64,000 nt of DNA from Gnetum montanum (GCA_015680685.1 MNCI01008086.1:488084-552083); one strand, 5' to 3'; shown: positions 1 through 12,016, counted from the first letter of the stretch. The notes: generated by a model not told the origin, from the letters alone. Numbers and translations are program-made.

Positions 1-59
1 TAAACTTCATTTAAAGAGTATATGGGAAAAATTGTCATACCCTCTTAACTTGGGTTGAT

Positions 60-1010
60 CCAACTATACGAGCTAAATGAAAGGAAGAAGATTTGAAGAT
101 CATGAATACTATTATTAAAAAATATAAAAGCATTTCAAGTTGGCCTATTTCTATTATGGACTATTTAAAATCTTTGAACAAGTTGGAAAGGTGGCATATG
201 GCTTAAATTTTTCCACAAGTTTAAAAATCCACCTAGTATTTTATGTAAATTTGTTGATGACATTCCACTAAAATGACAACCAATATGTGTTAAACTAAAG
301 ATGGTATAAGGGTATTAACATCTATGCCTTCTTAAAGAACTCTAATGCCAACCTATACTCCATGATCTTGTAAGTTTTGATATCCTATTAGGCCCCCAAG
401 GTTTTAGGCCATTGAAAAATAATCAAAGCTTGGTCTCCTTATTGATGTTGGGCATTTGCGACACCACTTCCTAGAACTTCTTAAGGTAATCCTCTCATTT
501 TTCTTTTCTACTAGATCTCTTTCAACTTCATCCAAGCTTTCTTGATGGAATTGCCTAGGGATGGAAGTTATTGATCAAGGGAGTTTTGAACTTATCTTCT
601 AGGAAAAATTGTGAGGATCTCATCTCCTAGACAATGTCAAGCCACTAAGTTTAAGAACCTTCCTTTAAGCATTGGGAAGCAATGCTAACTTTAGACTCAT
701 TGGGATACTTATTTATCTCTAGGAATCACACCATCTCATTTAAAAAGGCATCTATGGGTTTATCACCATGTTCATCTTTGTAAGCTTTAGGTTCTTTGGC
801 CTAAATTTTGGATGCAAATCACCTAGACCTAGATATGAATACTTTCATCTATACAACCAACTAGTCCTTGAAATACTTACTTCTTACCTCAAGCTTCTTA
901 TTCATTGCCTTTAGGGTCATCAACCTTTGTAGAATGTTCCCCATAAACACTTGAACATCAACAACAACATCTACCATCTACTCCATATGATTTCGTAGCA
1001 CAAAATTTTG
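60..1010 (-). pseudogene. Decayed Ty3-type retrotransposon gag (antisense)
   Basis: Reading the minus strand gives gag-like fragments interrupted by many stops. The clearest is FNGLKPWGPNRISKL (about 362-418), which resembles the FLDGLKPW-type block at the end of the plant retrotransposon gag domain. Upstream pieces, near 500-800, read as the preceding helices of that domain in changing frames. No LTR or pol is visible around it. A shorter relative of the 985-1020 segment recurs near 20400-20460. Family assignment is inferred from this motif only. Confidence 0.45.
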
Positions 1011-2050
1011 GACCATGAAGAGCTTATGCTAAATGTATTAATTTAGCTCTCACAAGTATGGCACATCCATTTAGTCCATAATTTCATGGACCATTTTCAC
1101 TTTCTTAGTAATAGGTAAGTAGTTAAGAATCATACTATCAACCTCTAGTAACTAGCTTCATAGTTTTTGCACCTTTCCAAGAGGATCATGATTAGTCATC
1201 CTAGAAGAAATCTCCTTGTTGTCATCCATGTATTCACTTTCGGGCACATTTACATGCATCTCTTCATGTACTTGACTTTCTAGATTGCCACCTGAGTTGG
1301 TCCATTATAAGAATTGAGACCAAGAAGAGCATTTCCAAGATTTTGGCTTCCTTTGTTCTTCTTCATATGCATCATAATTATAGCTATCTACACAAACCAC
1401 AAGCAATGAACCATAAACCAACGTCAACCTCAAACCAAAAACTATGGCTTCAATACTAAGTGTTGCAACATTCTTAAAAAAAACATCATATGACACCACC
1501 AAAGAGTCCCAAATTAGATAGGAAAGGAGGGTAGATTAAAGGTGGACTACACCTCAATATTTACAATACCTAAAAGCATAATAAAATTCATGGAACTCAT
1601 TAGAAAATGATTAGAAGCATAATGAGAATGACCTAGGAAACACACATGCATAAAAGACCCAAGATATATACATGCGCACATTCACACTACAACATAGCAT
1701 AATACAACATTATCCAAGAGAACATGATACCATAATAAGGACTAATTCTAAGCTATGTTCAATTGGCCCTAAACTCTAGTCCATAGAGAGGAATGGTGAT
1801 CCAAGTGAGAGAGGTAAAGCCTCCCTAACAAACCTACATATCCTTGTAATGTAGTTCACAAGGAATTAGGGCCATGTAGTTCTTTAGTGACAATTAAGAT
1901 AGCATGGAACTCATAAGAATCTTTGCATTACTTTGGCCTCATTCCAAATCCACCAATAAGGTATGCTTTCCTTTATATTTTGAGATTTGTCTCATGTTTC
2001 TTTAAGGGTAAGAAAAATTGAGAATATGCCTAGAATAATATATCTAGGTT
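1011..2050. other. AT-rich spacer, no gene seen
   Basis: No ORF with recognisable protein sequence, no RNA gene and no clear repeat boundary. Scattered stop codons in all frames. Confidence 0.5.
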
Positions 2051-2054
2051 GGTG

Positions 2055-2136
2055 TGTGTAGTATGTTGGTACTAGATTTGAACTTAATACCTTTAAGTGC
2101 AATGAAGTGTAAGCTAACCAATTAACCAACAATTTG
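2055..2136 (-). repeat. tRNA-derived SINE fragment, family 3
   Basis: Read on the minus strand this has an A-box-like TTGGTTAGCTTAC and, about 35 bases on, a B-box-like AGTTCAAATCT. Related copies lie at 23760-23840 and 26632-26695. The spacing and order of the boxes fit an RNA polymerase III internal promoter from a tRNA. Confidence 0.4.
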
Positions 2137-2952
2137 TGCTTTGATACTTTTCTCATGTTATGTACCTTTTGGATTTAATAATAATTCCTATGAGGGATTT
2201 TTTTTTGTTTCCTATGTTATTTTAAGGTTACATTTTTAATTATAATTCATAAATTTAATTTTACGTGGTATGACATTGTCTCTTTTGTTTAGAATCAATT
2301 GCTCACATTTAGAAAACATTCATTCTCATCAAGCACCAACATGATGATAATCTTTTTAGGCTTGTAAAGATTATTATGGAAAACACTAAGCATGATTATC
2401 TTTGGTAACTTGTAAGATATATAATGAAAAACATTGTTATGTTGGTTCTCATGAATTACTTACATTTATAAAACATTGGTTCTCATCGATCAACAACATG
2501 ATGATGATTCTTTTTTTTAAGGAAAAATTTCACAAAGGACCAATGAAAAAATTTGTCAATCGCACCTTGCATGCCATTAGAAATCTCCTCAATAATTCAA
2601 GAATGGAAAACACTTCTCATCAAGTATCCTACTCTTTGCAATTGAGTAATTAAGGGTTGCCTTTATGGCACTTCCATTAGTTGATTCTCTAGTATGAGAT
2701 CCTTCTAGTGTGGCTATTTTGAGCTAAGTTGGATTGACTGGGCTTCGTCATTTATTGTTGTTGAGTTCATAAAAAACCAAATGCCTTGTTTTGTCATCTC
2801 TTAGACTCCATTTGTTGTTGTTGGGTACTGACACAACTAGAAGCTTTGTTTTGTTATTTCCCTTGTCCACTAATCTTCTAAAAAGGATTATTATGAAAAT
2901 TACTAAGCATGATGATTTTCTTTGTTAACTTGAAATGTTGATTATGGGAAAA

Positions 2953-2955
<3 letters not shown>

Positions 2956-2989
<34 letters not shown>
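2956..2989. repeat. (TC)n microsatellite
   Basis: An uninterrupted dinucleotide TC run of about 17 units. Confidence 0.95.
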
Positions 2990-2991
<2 letters not shown>

Positions 2992-3048
2992 ATTTTGAAA
3001 ACATTAGTCCTCATCAATTGCCACCTCTCTCTCATTTCAAAAAGGTGT

Positions 3049-3199
3049 GGGGTGTTGGAACCCCAAAATACTTATAATATAGCTACACTCCAAGATATAT
3101 AGTCTAATTAGAACTTTATAAGTTAGCATTGCTTACTAGAAACCAACCCATGACTTAAAGCTTTCGAATTAAGAGTCTGACTACTCGGCTAACACTTCA
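3049..3199 (-). repeat. SINE family 2, near full length
   Basis: On the minus strand it runs from a tRNA-like A box (TTAGCCGAGTAGTCAGAC) through a B-box-like GGTTGGTTTCTAG to a 3' end GGGGTTCCAACACCCC. That last stretch can fold into a short stem. The same ordered parts recur at about ten other places in the window. Confidence 0.65.
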
Positions 3200-3249
3200 G
3201 TGTTGATTATGATCTTTGTTAACTTGTAAGGTGGCTTAGAACAATATTT

Positions 3250-4285
3250 CCTCCAAATTAGCATAGTTAAATTTAGAAACATGTATAAGAATACCTTGTT
3301 TTTTCTAGGCAATTAAGAGCTTCACAGATGTAATTAACTTGTAGTTTTTCAAATCTCATCTATTTTGAAGGTGCCACAATTCAAGCAACTTGACTATAGG
3401 TACACCCTAAGACATATAAATAACATGATACTTTAGAAGAACATAATGATGCCTAAAGTTATTTGAACAAGCAACCTCTTGCTTACGCATTCTTATTAGA
3501 CAATGAGCTAACTTTGAACCATCTCTCATTAGTGTCAATTGAATTAGTATTATTAAGTGTTACTTATCTCTTTTATGTGTATATGATATATGTTTAGTCA
3601 CATTAATAGGTTGAGAGTTTTGTTAAGTATGATGACCTTGTCTCTTGTTAAACTTAGTTTTGATATTGAGAGTTTAGAAGTTGGATTAAAGATAATTGAT
3701 AATGCTTAATATGAAAATGATTCTTGATCATTAATTTTTAAAAAGAATATGAAACAATGAAATGACTCTTCAAGGCAGCAAAGTTATTATTTGAGATAAG
3801 TTTTGTCAAGAAAGTCCATGATTAATTTATACCATTACTTAAGATAACAAAGTTATCATGGAAGTGAAAATTTTAAACTAAAGTAAGTACATAACAAATT
3901 AAGAATGATATTAATATGTTATTATGTCAATGTATCTTTATTATTTGTTGACGAATGCTCCTAAAAGATGAACCATTTGAAAATTTGTTAAAAATGAGTA
4001 ACAAATTATTATGTTCTACTTATTTTTACGTTGTTGCGAGAGTAAGAGTTGAACTGTGTACTTATACAGTTGCATGTTAAAGAATAAATACATATGGTAC
4101 AACAACTGCATGGATGTATTGGAAAAAACATCGTGTTTCTAAATTACAAATTATGTTATCCTTAATTTAGAGTATTTTAAAAATTTATCATTAGATTAGA
4201 TTTGATAGTTGCTTTTCGTGGAGGTTTTTAATAAGGAGTGATTTGCAAACCTAACCTATAATACAGATCATCTAATGAAACATTA
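3250..4285. other. AT-rich spacer
   Basis: No coding signal. A weak minus-strand SINE-2-like piece may lie at 3396-3511 (ACACCCTAAGACATATA block), too diverged to call. Confidence 0.4.
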
Positions 4286-7200
4286 GCTAGCTCTCTCCAT
4301 ACAGATACAAAGTTGCGTGTATAGAAAAGATGGTGCGACAAAGATAAGAAACCAACCATGCATATTCGATCCATGAATATCTGTCGAAGCCAACCCCTGC
4401 TGTTAGTATTTCACCATACGACAAATCCAGCGGTGAGTCGTGTGTCGAGATGAGATTATCCGTGATCGATACAGAAAAAATATCCTGAGCAGTCAGGTAG
4501 TTGGGTAGAGTTGTATTGATACAGATGTAAAACCCACGGCAATTGGCACTTCCACGCAGGCACACAATTGTATGTGGATTCGTAGTCTCTGTAACAGACT
4601 ACCAACCCAACCCAACCTGTTACAAAGATTACGTTCTACCGATACTCTACTTGCTGTAACCATCAATCTTGTGGCATTGCATGTTATTTACCTGCAACTA
4701 AGATATTTCACATTTCTCATTTTCGTGGAAGGTAAGATATTTCACATTTGTCATTTCCGTTTCTGATATTTTCTCCATATTTTTAAGATCATGACTGCTG
4801 CTATCTTAGCTGCCTAAGTTTTTAACGGTCATTGTGTGGATCTACCCGCCGAGAAGTTTGCGTGTGGACTTACCAACAGCAAAGTAGGCCGAGCAAGACA
4901 AAGCCTAGAACATAGCTGCTGTTATCTGTGGCGTGCCACGGAGGAAACTGTGAGATGGAATTGAAATTTGGGTTTGAAGTTTTGACATGAGAGAATCTGT
5001 GTTTTACTTTCTTTCTTTTTTTCATAAATAATTTTTGGGGTCTCTGTTTATCGTTACCCAGCAAATGGTGATCAATGTTGTATTACCGCCAGTGGACTTG
5101 CTGCTGTGCTGCCCAATTAGAGATGGCACTGATTGATCATGGTTTCTGTGCTTTTCCTTCATTCTTCTTCTTCAATGGTGACATATAACGAACGGCAGGC
5201 GAATGGCGGCATTTTTGTTGTTGCTGTTGTGCTGTGCACTGCTTTTTTTTTCCGGACTGCAACGTCCTAGCGTTATATGCGCAGCTACGCCAACACATTA
5301 TACGTAGATATGCTAACTCAAAATTATGCACAGTATCGGTCGCAACGATTTGTTCTGAAATAGAAAGAAATTCCAGAACGAATTGGCCGAAGCTGAATTC
5401 TCCCCGGTGCTTCCCGACAAAAAAAATTTAAATATATTCGGTTTCAGTTTCAGTTTCAACGTGCTGTCATTGTACGCAGACCGACAAAAATATTATTTAG
5501 ATATTTAGAGGCACGGAAGCAAAAGGGGAAGCGTAGTAATTAAGGGATAGATAAACAGGTCCATTGAAAAAGAGGCATGGCTTTAGTTTTAGTGTTGGCA
5601 TTAATTAATAGGACTGGGCGCCTGCCCGTGGGTCCTTTTGCCCTTTTCCTGTGTTGCATCTACACGTGTTCCGCTTCGTATAACCGTCGCAGTGGGCGCA
5701 GACCTTTTCCGGCTAATTTCTGTCGTTTCAGTGCTTGGACATACAACGAACCAACTTCTTGGCTTTTTTGCGGGGTGGAATAAAATGGATGGATAGGCGA
5801 ATGCGAATCATGAATTAGCGCATCTTAAACAACGCCCATATTTAGTTAGGCAAACCTGGCATGATTGCACTGTCGAAAGCTTGGACTGTGGAGCCGGATA
5901 ATGACATAGTTGCCACATGAATTGCGCCTTAATTTACTGCACTTTTTCTCCGGCCACAGACACAGAGAGTGAGCAACTTTACTGCCGGGTCTATGGTCAA
6001 AAGCTACGTCGAATCCCTTAATTTCCATATGGGTTGTTGAAGCCTTGACGGTTTCCACACTGATGGATCCAAGCGGGTAACAGTAGTGTTCGCCAAAAGG
6101 TAGCAACAGTAAAACTGTAAAAGTAGTCCGGCGAGAAAAACGCAAAATAAGGGAGGAATTCTGCGTTCCATGAAAGATTGGATGATAAAGACGGATAGCA
6201 TACGGTGGTGGAGAAGTAGGCAGGGGTAGATATTTCACTAGCAGACATGGAGAATGTCATTCGGTTGGGAATTTACATCTGCGAATTTACGTAAATTTCA
6301 CTTTTGCGTGAGCCGCGGTCAAAATCGCATTCATTCGTTCATGGGAAGGGAAGAGCATGTTATGGTTATGTTTATGCTAATGCTATAAGATGATCTATGT
6401 ATGTTGTATGTTGTGTGCATGAACGACGTCAGCATCGATCATTCTTCTACTATTACTAGTGCTGCGGTAGCAGCAACGTGGCTGCCAAACTTTTGGAAAG
6501 AGGGCGGATTGCAGGCAGCAGATAGAGAGCGATGTTAGCAATGGCTGCCACAAGCAACCAAGTACAAAACATATCACAGCGGCCTTTTTTGGCCTCCGTT
6601 CGTTACAGGGTATGCCAGATTTTTGCAGCAGTAAGGTGCGTTAGGGCTGGCGGGCTGTGTGATAACTAACTGACGCTAAAAACAAAGACATGACTGAAGG
6701 GAGAAAGAAAGAAAAAAAATCCATATGGGAGTGCACGGGTTTCTTTGCTCCTCATACATGAACATGAGATATAAGAGTAGGCAGATTTGCCGATGGATGG
6801 TGGCAAGGCATGCTGCTGCGGTGTGTTGTGTGTTTTGTGTCTGTACAGAAGACGCCTGTAACGACCCAGTACAGCAGCTTGTACGCTAAGCAGGCACTGA
6901 ACATTCGCTATACTGCAACAACAACAATAACAAAACAAAGAACGTTCATTTTCGTCTTCGCCTATTCGTAGGCTCAAAAGCAACCGCAAATCTCAACGGC
7001 TGGGCACCCACCTGCAGTCCGAGGAGCCCACCAAATTCAACCCACGCGACATTTAAAAAAACATACAGCGGTTTAACGCACAAAGAATTGGAATTTCGGA
7101 AGAAGAAGAAGAAGAAGGGAGAAGAATAGCTGCCACAGTTTGAAGATCGGCAGATGAGCTACCTGTGCAGGCGAATATAAAAACTTCGGTTATATGTGCA

Positions 7201-7445
7201 TGTTTTAAAAGAATTGCAGCAAATGGAGGGCATTGTGGGTCCGGCGGATTTGATGGCCAAGCGGCTGCTTTGCTCTCGGACTTTCCAAGATTGAGCGGAG
7301 AGCAGGCGAAGCACGCAATCGCAGCAGCGCCTGATATACACACGCACGCAGGCAGCAGAGAGACCTAGACACAGTACAGTTTCGCCTTTGCTGTCAAAAC
7401 CGTATCGTGTGAAACCAACAAAAGAGACGTGCCATCGGATTGGCG

Positions 7446-7478
7446 CTCTCTCTCTCTCTCTCTCTGTTGTTGTTGTTC
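7446..7478. repeat. (CT)n-(TGT)n tract upstream of the MYB gene
   Basis: A run of CT of about 10 units passes directly into four TGT-like units. Pyrimidine tracts of this kind are common near plant transcription starts and in 5' leaders, so this may mark a transcription start upstream of the TATA box noted at 7829. Confidence 0.7.
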
Positions 7479-7557
7479 CTGCTTCTTTTCTTCAACGCTC
7501 TTCTCTGTTTGGAGAGCAGTCAGTCGCGGTGGTGGTGGATTCTGATACGCAGGGTTA

Positions 7558-7650
7558 GGGTTATAGTTATGTACTTTTGTCTAAGGTCGATCCTTTGGAG
7601 AGAAGGGTTATAGTTATGTACTTTTGTTTAAGGTCGATCCTTTGGAGAGG
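7558..7650 (+). repeat. 47-bp tandem duplication in the MYB 5' region
   Basis: Two head-to-tail copies with period 47 (7558-7604 and 7605-7650) differ at only a few bases. Each begins GGGTTATAGTTATG and carries a 14-codon ORF (7569-7613 and 7616-7660). Both ORFs start MYFCLRSILWR, and the one difference inside that part (CTA/TTA) is synonymous. The duplication is recent compared with the surrounding repeats. Confidence 0.85.
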
Positions 7651-7828
7651 AGAACGATGACTATCATTCTGGTTGATGCTGCGGCTTCGGTTTTTGCATG
7701 AGAGTTAATGACACAGTAGCCATGGCCTTATCATGATGCGGAGAAGTCTAAGCCAATGATCAATTTTAGTGTAATCATTCTCTTCCACACACGTAACCCC
7801 CGCTGTGCTTGCTTGCTTGTTGTGGGTG

Positions 7829-7834
7829 TATAAA
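7829..7834 (+). promoter_or_regulatory. Candidate TATA box of the MYB gene
   Basis: TATAAA sits in a low-copy stretch 358 bases before the start codon. A start about 30 bases downstream would give a 5' leader of roughly 325 bases. Transcription could also begin further upstream, near the CT tract. Confidence 0.4.
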
Positions 7835-7935
7835 GTTAATCGGAACGGCTTACCCTAAGAGTTTGCTTGCGGTAGGTTCGTTTGATAGTTGAGACTTATT
7901 CAGACCCCGCACGCCCGGCCCTTCAATTCGATTCG

Positions 7936-7998
7936 ATGCTTTCGAGGTTGAACTATAATAGCATCATTCATTGTTGCAAATTCCATTGGAATTCTTAA
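7936..7998 (+). promoter_or_regulatory. Upstream ORF 1 in the MYB leader (20 codons)
   Basis: ATG at 7936 opens 20 codons, stopping at TAA 7996-7998, before the main start at 8187. If the leader begins near 7860 this is the first AUG met by scanning ribosomes. Peptide conservation is untested. Confidence 0.35.
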
Positions 7999-8091
7999 CA
8001 ATCTGTCTACCTCCTGCTGCTCCTCTTCCTCCTCCTTATCCTTCTGATTCTTCCCCTTCTCCGTTTTGTCTGATTTGTTTTGCCTTCGTTT

Positions 8092-8169
8092 ATGTGGGTT
8101 GTGAGGGTTCTTCCTATTGGTCCCCTGCTTGATCAGGTCGTTACAGAGAAAAATATTTTCCAGGCGTGA
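8092..8169 (+). promoter_or_regulatory. Upstream ORF 2 in the MYB leader (25 codons)
   Basis: ATG at 8092 opens 25 codons ending with TGA at 8167-8169, only 17 bases before the main ATG at 8187. Such close termination usually hinders reinitiation at the next AUG, so it could reduce translation of the MYB protein. Confidence 0.35.
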
Positions 8170-8186
8170 GTGTTCTTTTGGCGGCC

Positions 8187-10365
8187 ATGAATGGAGGAGC
8201 GGCGGCAGAAAGATCCGGTGCATCATCTGCACAGGATCAGGACGACATCAAGACGGCATCGGAGATGGACGATAACAGCAGCAGCGATGTCAACGCCAAA
8301 TCGGAGGGCAATTCCAATTCCAATAATTCCAGAGGAAAGGTTTGCCCCCGCGGCCATTGGAGGCCCGCTGAGGACGAAAAACTCCGAGAGCTGGTGGAGC
8401 AGTATGGCCCCCAGAACTGGAACTCCATTGCCGAGAAACTCGAGGGACGATCAGGTAGTATTCTTTAATTTCGAGATTTTTAAATTTCTTTTTCCGCTTC
8501 ATTGTAATTCAGAAGAGGATGTATAAATATATACATATATCCATTTTTCAGTTCTTTGCTGGTTATTCGAAGGATTAAAGGTACTTTGTCTTTAATCCTT
8601 CGAATAACCAGTTAAATGACTTAATCCAAACCTGGATGCATGAATCATGAAATTTTCGGTAAAATTGATTACCTTTCGCTGCACCCGTTAAAGGAAAAGG
8701 CAGCTCAACTCTGTAACTAAACATGGAAATAGCAAATTCGGATTTCTGAATTGGAGTCAGTCTATCGAAAGACCGGAAGCTGCCCCAAAAAAAGAAGAAA
8801 TAATATATATCTTTTAATTTTCTAGTCTGTGAACAAATTCGACAGTCCTGTATCACTCAAACAAGTAAACATGTACATGTTTCAAGGCCTGATAGGTCGC
8901 AAGTCCACAATCCATAATTTTGCTTGCTTTTATTGAACGCTGCAAGTAACGTAAACGTGAAATCGGAGGACTGATCACGGAGAATACGGCGGTGGTGTTG
9001 TGCAGGGAAGAGTTGCAGGTTGAGGTGGTTCAATCAATTGGATCCACGAATAAACAGGCGGCCGTTTACAGAGGAGGAGGAAGAACGGCTGCTAGCGGCG
9101 CACAGAATCCACGGCAACAAATGGGCGATGATCGCCAGGCTTTTTCCCGGCAGAACCGACAACGCTGTTAAGAACCACTGGCACGTCATAATGGCTCGCA
9201 AGTTCAGAGAGCGTTCCAGAATCTATGGCAAAAGAAGGCCTTCCTGCTCGTCTGCAACTGCCTCCGCTCCCTCGTCCTCCTCCTTTAACAACAACCACAA
9301 TTTCCTCCGCAAGTCCAAGCTCCACCCAACTCATTCCACATCTCATCTCCATGAATTCTACGATCACCACCTTCGTACCCACAACCCTGCCTTTACCACA
9401 TTCATGGATATTTATTACAGAAGATTTGAAGACCATGCCCACAACTCCACTCCAAATTCTGCTCACAACTCCATCATCACGTCGCACCGGCCAAGAACAC
9501 TACAGCACAATGAATCCCCAGCGACACTAGCCCACCATCACCCAGGTAAAGGAAACCTAATCAGTTAAAATTACTGTGTTTTTGGTTATGGGGTTAATTT
9601 ATTTGTGATTTATTGATTTTCGGATTTTGGTGTGTGGAATGAACAGCCATGGCTGTGGAAGCTAATGGCCCGGGGGCCAGAGCGGTGGCAATGAGCTCCT
9701 CCATCAGTGATTTTGCCATAAACAGCTACATACAGTCAAGGAAAAACTTCCAAGAATTTTTAACCCAAACGCCTATACCAACCATCAAAACCACTACTGC
9801 ATCATACTCCTCCACCACTGCAGAGCCCATCAAAATCCAAACAAGAATACCATACAACCCACCAGGAAGCAACACCAACAGCAGTTGTACAGATGCAGCA
9901 AAAATGGCAGCATGGGCAGCCATGAATATGAACATAAACCCACAGACACCACCAGCGTCATGCCCCCCTGTGTGGTTTTCGAGCCGTCGTCCAATAAGCC
10001 CTTCAAAAGAGCTGAAGCTTCTACCATGTCAGCCTAGGAACCAAGATGAATACAGACCCAACTTGAAATTACCCACCACCACACAGCATGACAGTGACAA
10101 TAAGCCCATGAGCCCTGAATTGGAAGGTCTGACAGACCAGAGTCAGAGATCAAGGGTCTCCTCATCCGCAGAGGAGGAGCGGTTACGATATGGCACTGGC
10201 ACATGTCCAAAATTGGAACTGCAGCTGCAACAGCAACAGCAGAGACATAATATTAACAGTATGGACACGAACATGAACATGAACATGGATATGGACGCAG
10301 ATACAGATGATGCAGGTAAGGCCAACGTCCCTTTTATAGATTTCTTGGGTGTTGGAGCAGCATGA
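8187..10365 (+). CDS. R2R3-MYB transcription factor, subgroup 21 (MYB52/54/56/105/117-like)
   Basis: Nuclear DNA-binding regulator; three exons, 8187-8454, 9006-9545 and 9647-10365, give 508 residues. Both introns are GT-AG and phase 1 (donors CAG|GTAGTA and CAG|GTAAAG, acceptors GTGCAG and AACAG), so frame is kept. A GTG-initiated extension to 8166 was rejected for the ATG at 8187. R2 covers about residues 54-104 with its three tryptophans (HWRPAED, NWNSIA, LRWFNQ). R3 covers 105-155, with F replacing its first W, then KWAMIA and HWHVIMAR. The intron inside R2 (after GRSG) is at the usual place; R3 is uninterrupted. The C-terminal half is rich in Ser, Thr, His and Asn, has a Q-run and an [11 protein letters not shown] stretch, and ends [12 protein letters not shown], the typical C-terminal motif of subgroup 21. 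Known members control boundary formation, organ separation and secondary-wall or seed-mucilage traits; which applies here is unknown. No neighbouring gene is close enough to suggest co-regulation. Confidence 0.93.
8559..8611. repeat. 22-bp perfect inverted repeat in MYB intron 1
   Basis: Arms 8559-8580 and 8590-8611 are perfect reverse complements separated by a 9-base loop (GTACTTTGT). The transcript could form a stable 22-bp hairpin about 105 bases into the intron. No terminal features of a MITE (target duplication) are evident next to it. Confidence 0.9.
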
Positions 10366-12016
10366 GGATAGTATTTTTAGCACAGGCAGTTTCATGTCCA
10401 TCGTCTCAGTTTCAAGCTGGAATCAGGTTCATTCCCCTTTTGCTGTAAATGCCGCTCCATTTCCCTCTCACTAGCTTTTATTTCTAACACAGCTGGTCAT
10501 GGTCAGTTATAACATGATCTAAATTAAGAAGAAGAGAACTCTATGTCCGAAGGACTCAGTTCTGATTCGCTTAATCTCCCAGCAAGCTTTTCACCAGCTC
10601 CATGGCAGCGCAAATTCTCCTGCTGCGTTCATTTATATATATATTATCTTCCAATGTTGCTGATTGTCCCAGCTTTTGTTTAATTTACTCAAGTCTTGGC
10701 TATTTTAACATTTAGTGTATTGGTTTGATTTTTTATTAGTTTGCCTTTTTTATTTAATGGACAAGGCAGTGACAGCCCATGGTATCTAGTTTTATTTTCT
10801 AGACTGGTACATTATTATTTCAAGTTAAATTAGCACTTTGATTATTATCATGGTTTGTCACAGCATATTTTTGATGGATTGCACCTGTCTGTCAGATGTA
10901 GTAACTCTTATTTTTGTCTTTCACTTAATGGACGCTCATTCACTGCTTTGGGAAAAAAGATATCCTGGTTTTGTTTCTTTTTACGCATCGAAATCAATTT
11001 TGTTTGCTTATGCATGAAAGGTTGATTTATGTCTTCTTATGTCCTAGTGATTAGGATGATCAAAGGCATTAGATCTTCTTTAAACAATGAAGCTACAATT
11101 TATCTTAAATGTTTCTAGAGATTGTCAAGAAACAATGTTAGTGTATATTTCAATTTTATTATTCTTTTTCAAATGTTCTAAGCATAAAAAAGATGTTTTC
11201 CCTTTTGCTTTTTTTTTTTTGGCTTTTGTTAAAATGGCATTATTTAATAAGTTATTCTACCCATTCTACGTATGTTTAGATAAGGTTAGGAGGATGATTA
11301 TTCCCTGTATTATTTAAGCTTTAAACATTTAGGTAAAACATTAAAGTAATTAAAATTAAAATTTTTAATGAAAATGCTCTTAATTTTATTGAAAATATAT
11401 ACTTTTAAAAGTTATAAGCCTTATGGCTCATGAATTTTATAAAATATTAGAAACCATAAGTCTTATAACCTATCCATTAGTTAATGTGTGGGACTTGTAT
11501 CTTACATAGTATATTTGACCTCATTCCAATAAGTTAGTGAGATATATGAGCATTATGTCAAAACTAAAACTAAATCTTATAATACCTAAATTTCATATTT
11601 TTGCAAAAATTACAACTCTATATCTTTCAAATCTCTATACATTAATACTTATAAAGGTTTGAATATGCAAACTATTAACTTCACAATTATTAATTTTATT
11701 TATTTTTAGAGATTTCTAAATGTAACAATACTAGACACCATAGAATATATGAATAGATAAGTCATGAGGGCCCATAAGGTGTAGTGTTTATAAGACTTAT
11801 AGTTTAGTTCAAGATCGAAATTTTGATTATTTTCCTCTTTTTTAACATTTTAGAAGAAATATATATTTAAGCTATGGTATTAAACAATTAACATCAAATC
11901 ATTTGTCTTCATCAATAGGCTAGTGTATGTTGTTAAGATAAAAACATCATGATGATGTTGTTAATTTTAAAATTCCAAGGAGTAGTAAAATAATAGAATT
12001 AAAAGTTTATTTTTAT
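10366..12016. other. MYB 3' region grading into AT-rich spacer
   Basis: Low-copy sequence continues for several hundred bases after the stop codon and probably includes the 3' UTR; no unambiguous AATAAA is placed. Beyond about 11000 the sequence becomes AT-rich with no recognisable gene. Confidence 0.45.

Larger units (their letters stand above)
2295..3240. repeat. Diverged short repeats around a CT microsatellite
   Basis: A unit containing AAAACATTSRTTCTCATCAA followed by an ATGATGAT stretch and TTGTTAACTTGTAAG recurs, diverged, near 2310, 2470, 2890, 3000 and 3205. Between them is a second, roughly 70-base unit (near 2740 and 2810) with TTTGTTGTTGTTG. Copies are too diverged to fix exact borders. 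No coding content. Confidence 0.4.
4290..7825. other. Low-copy, GC-richer upstream region of the MYB gene
   Basis: Composition changes sharply from the AT-rich repeats on the left. No segment resembles any transposable element elsewhere in the window. ORFs of 60-130 codons occur on both strands but overlap each other, have no recognisable domain and look like chance. The region most likely holds promoter and distal control sequence of the MYB gene downstream. An unrecognised short gene or non-coding RNA cannot be excluded. Confidence 0.4.

Noticed and set aside
4287-4565. 92-codon minus-strand ORF
   Set aside because: Protein-like in places but no family recognised, no promoter or homologue visible in the window; not enough to call a gene.
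5846-6260. Overlapping minus-strand ORFs of 65-130 codons upstream of the MYB gene
   Set aside because: They overlap in different frames, have no recognisable domain and no splice or start context; likely chance ORFs in GC-richer DNA.
7551-7563. Telomere-like GGGTTAGGGTTA
   Set aside because: Only two partial units and not the TTTAGGG plant repeat; could at most be a telo-box-like promoter motif.
9092-9487. 131-codon ORF opposite MYB exon 2
   Set aside because: Antisense shadow of the MYB coding sequence.
10143-10401. Minus-strand ORFs opposite MYB exon 3
   Set aside because: Antisense shadows of the Q- and NM-repeat coding region.
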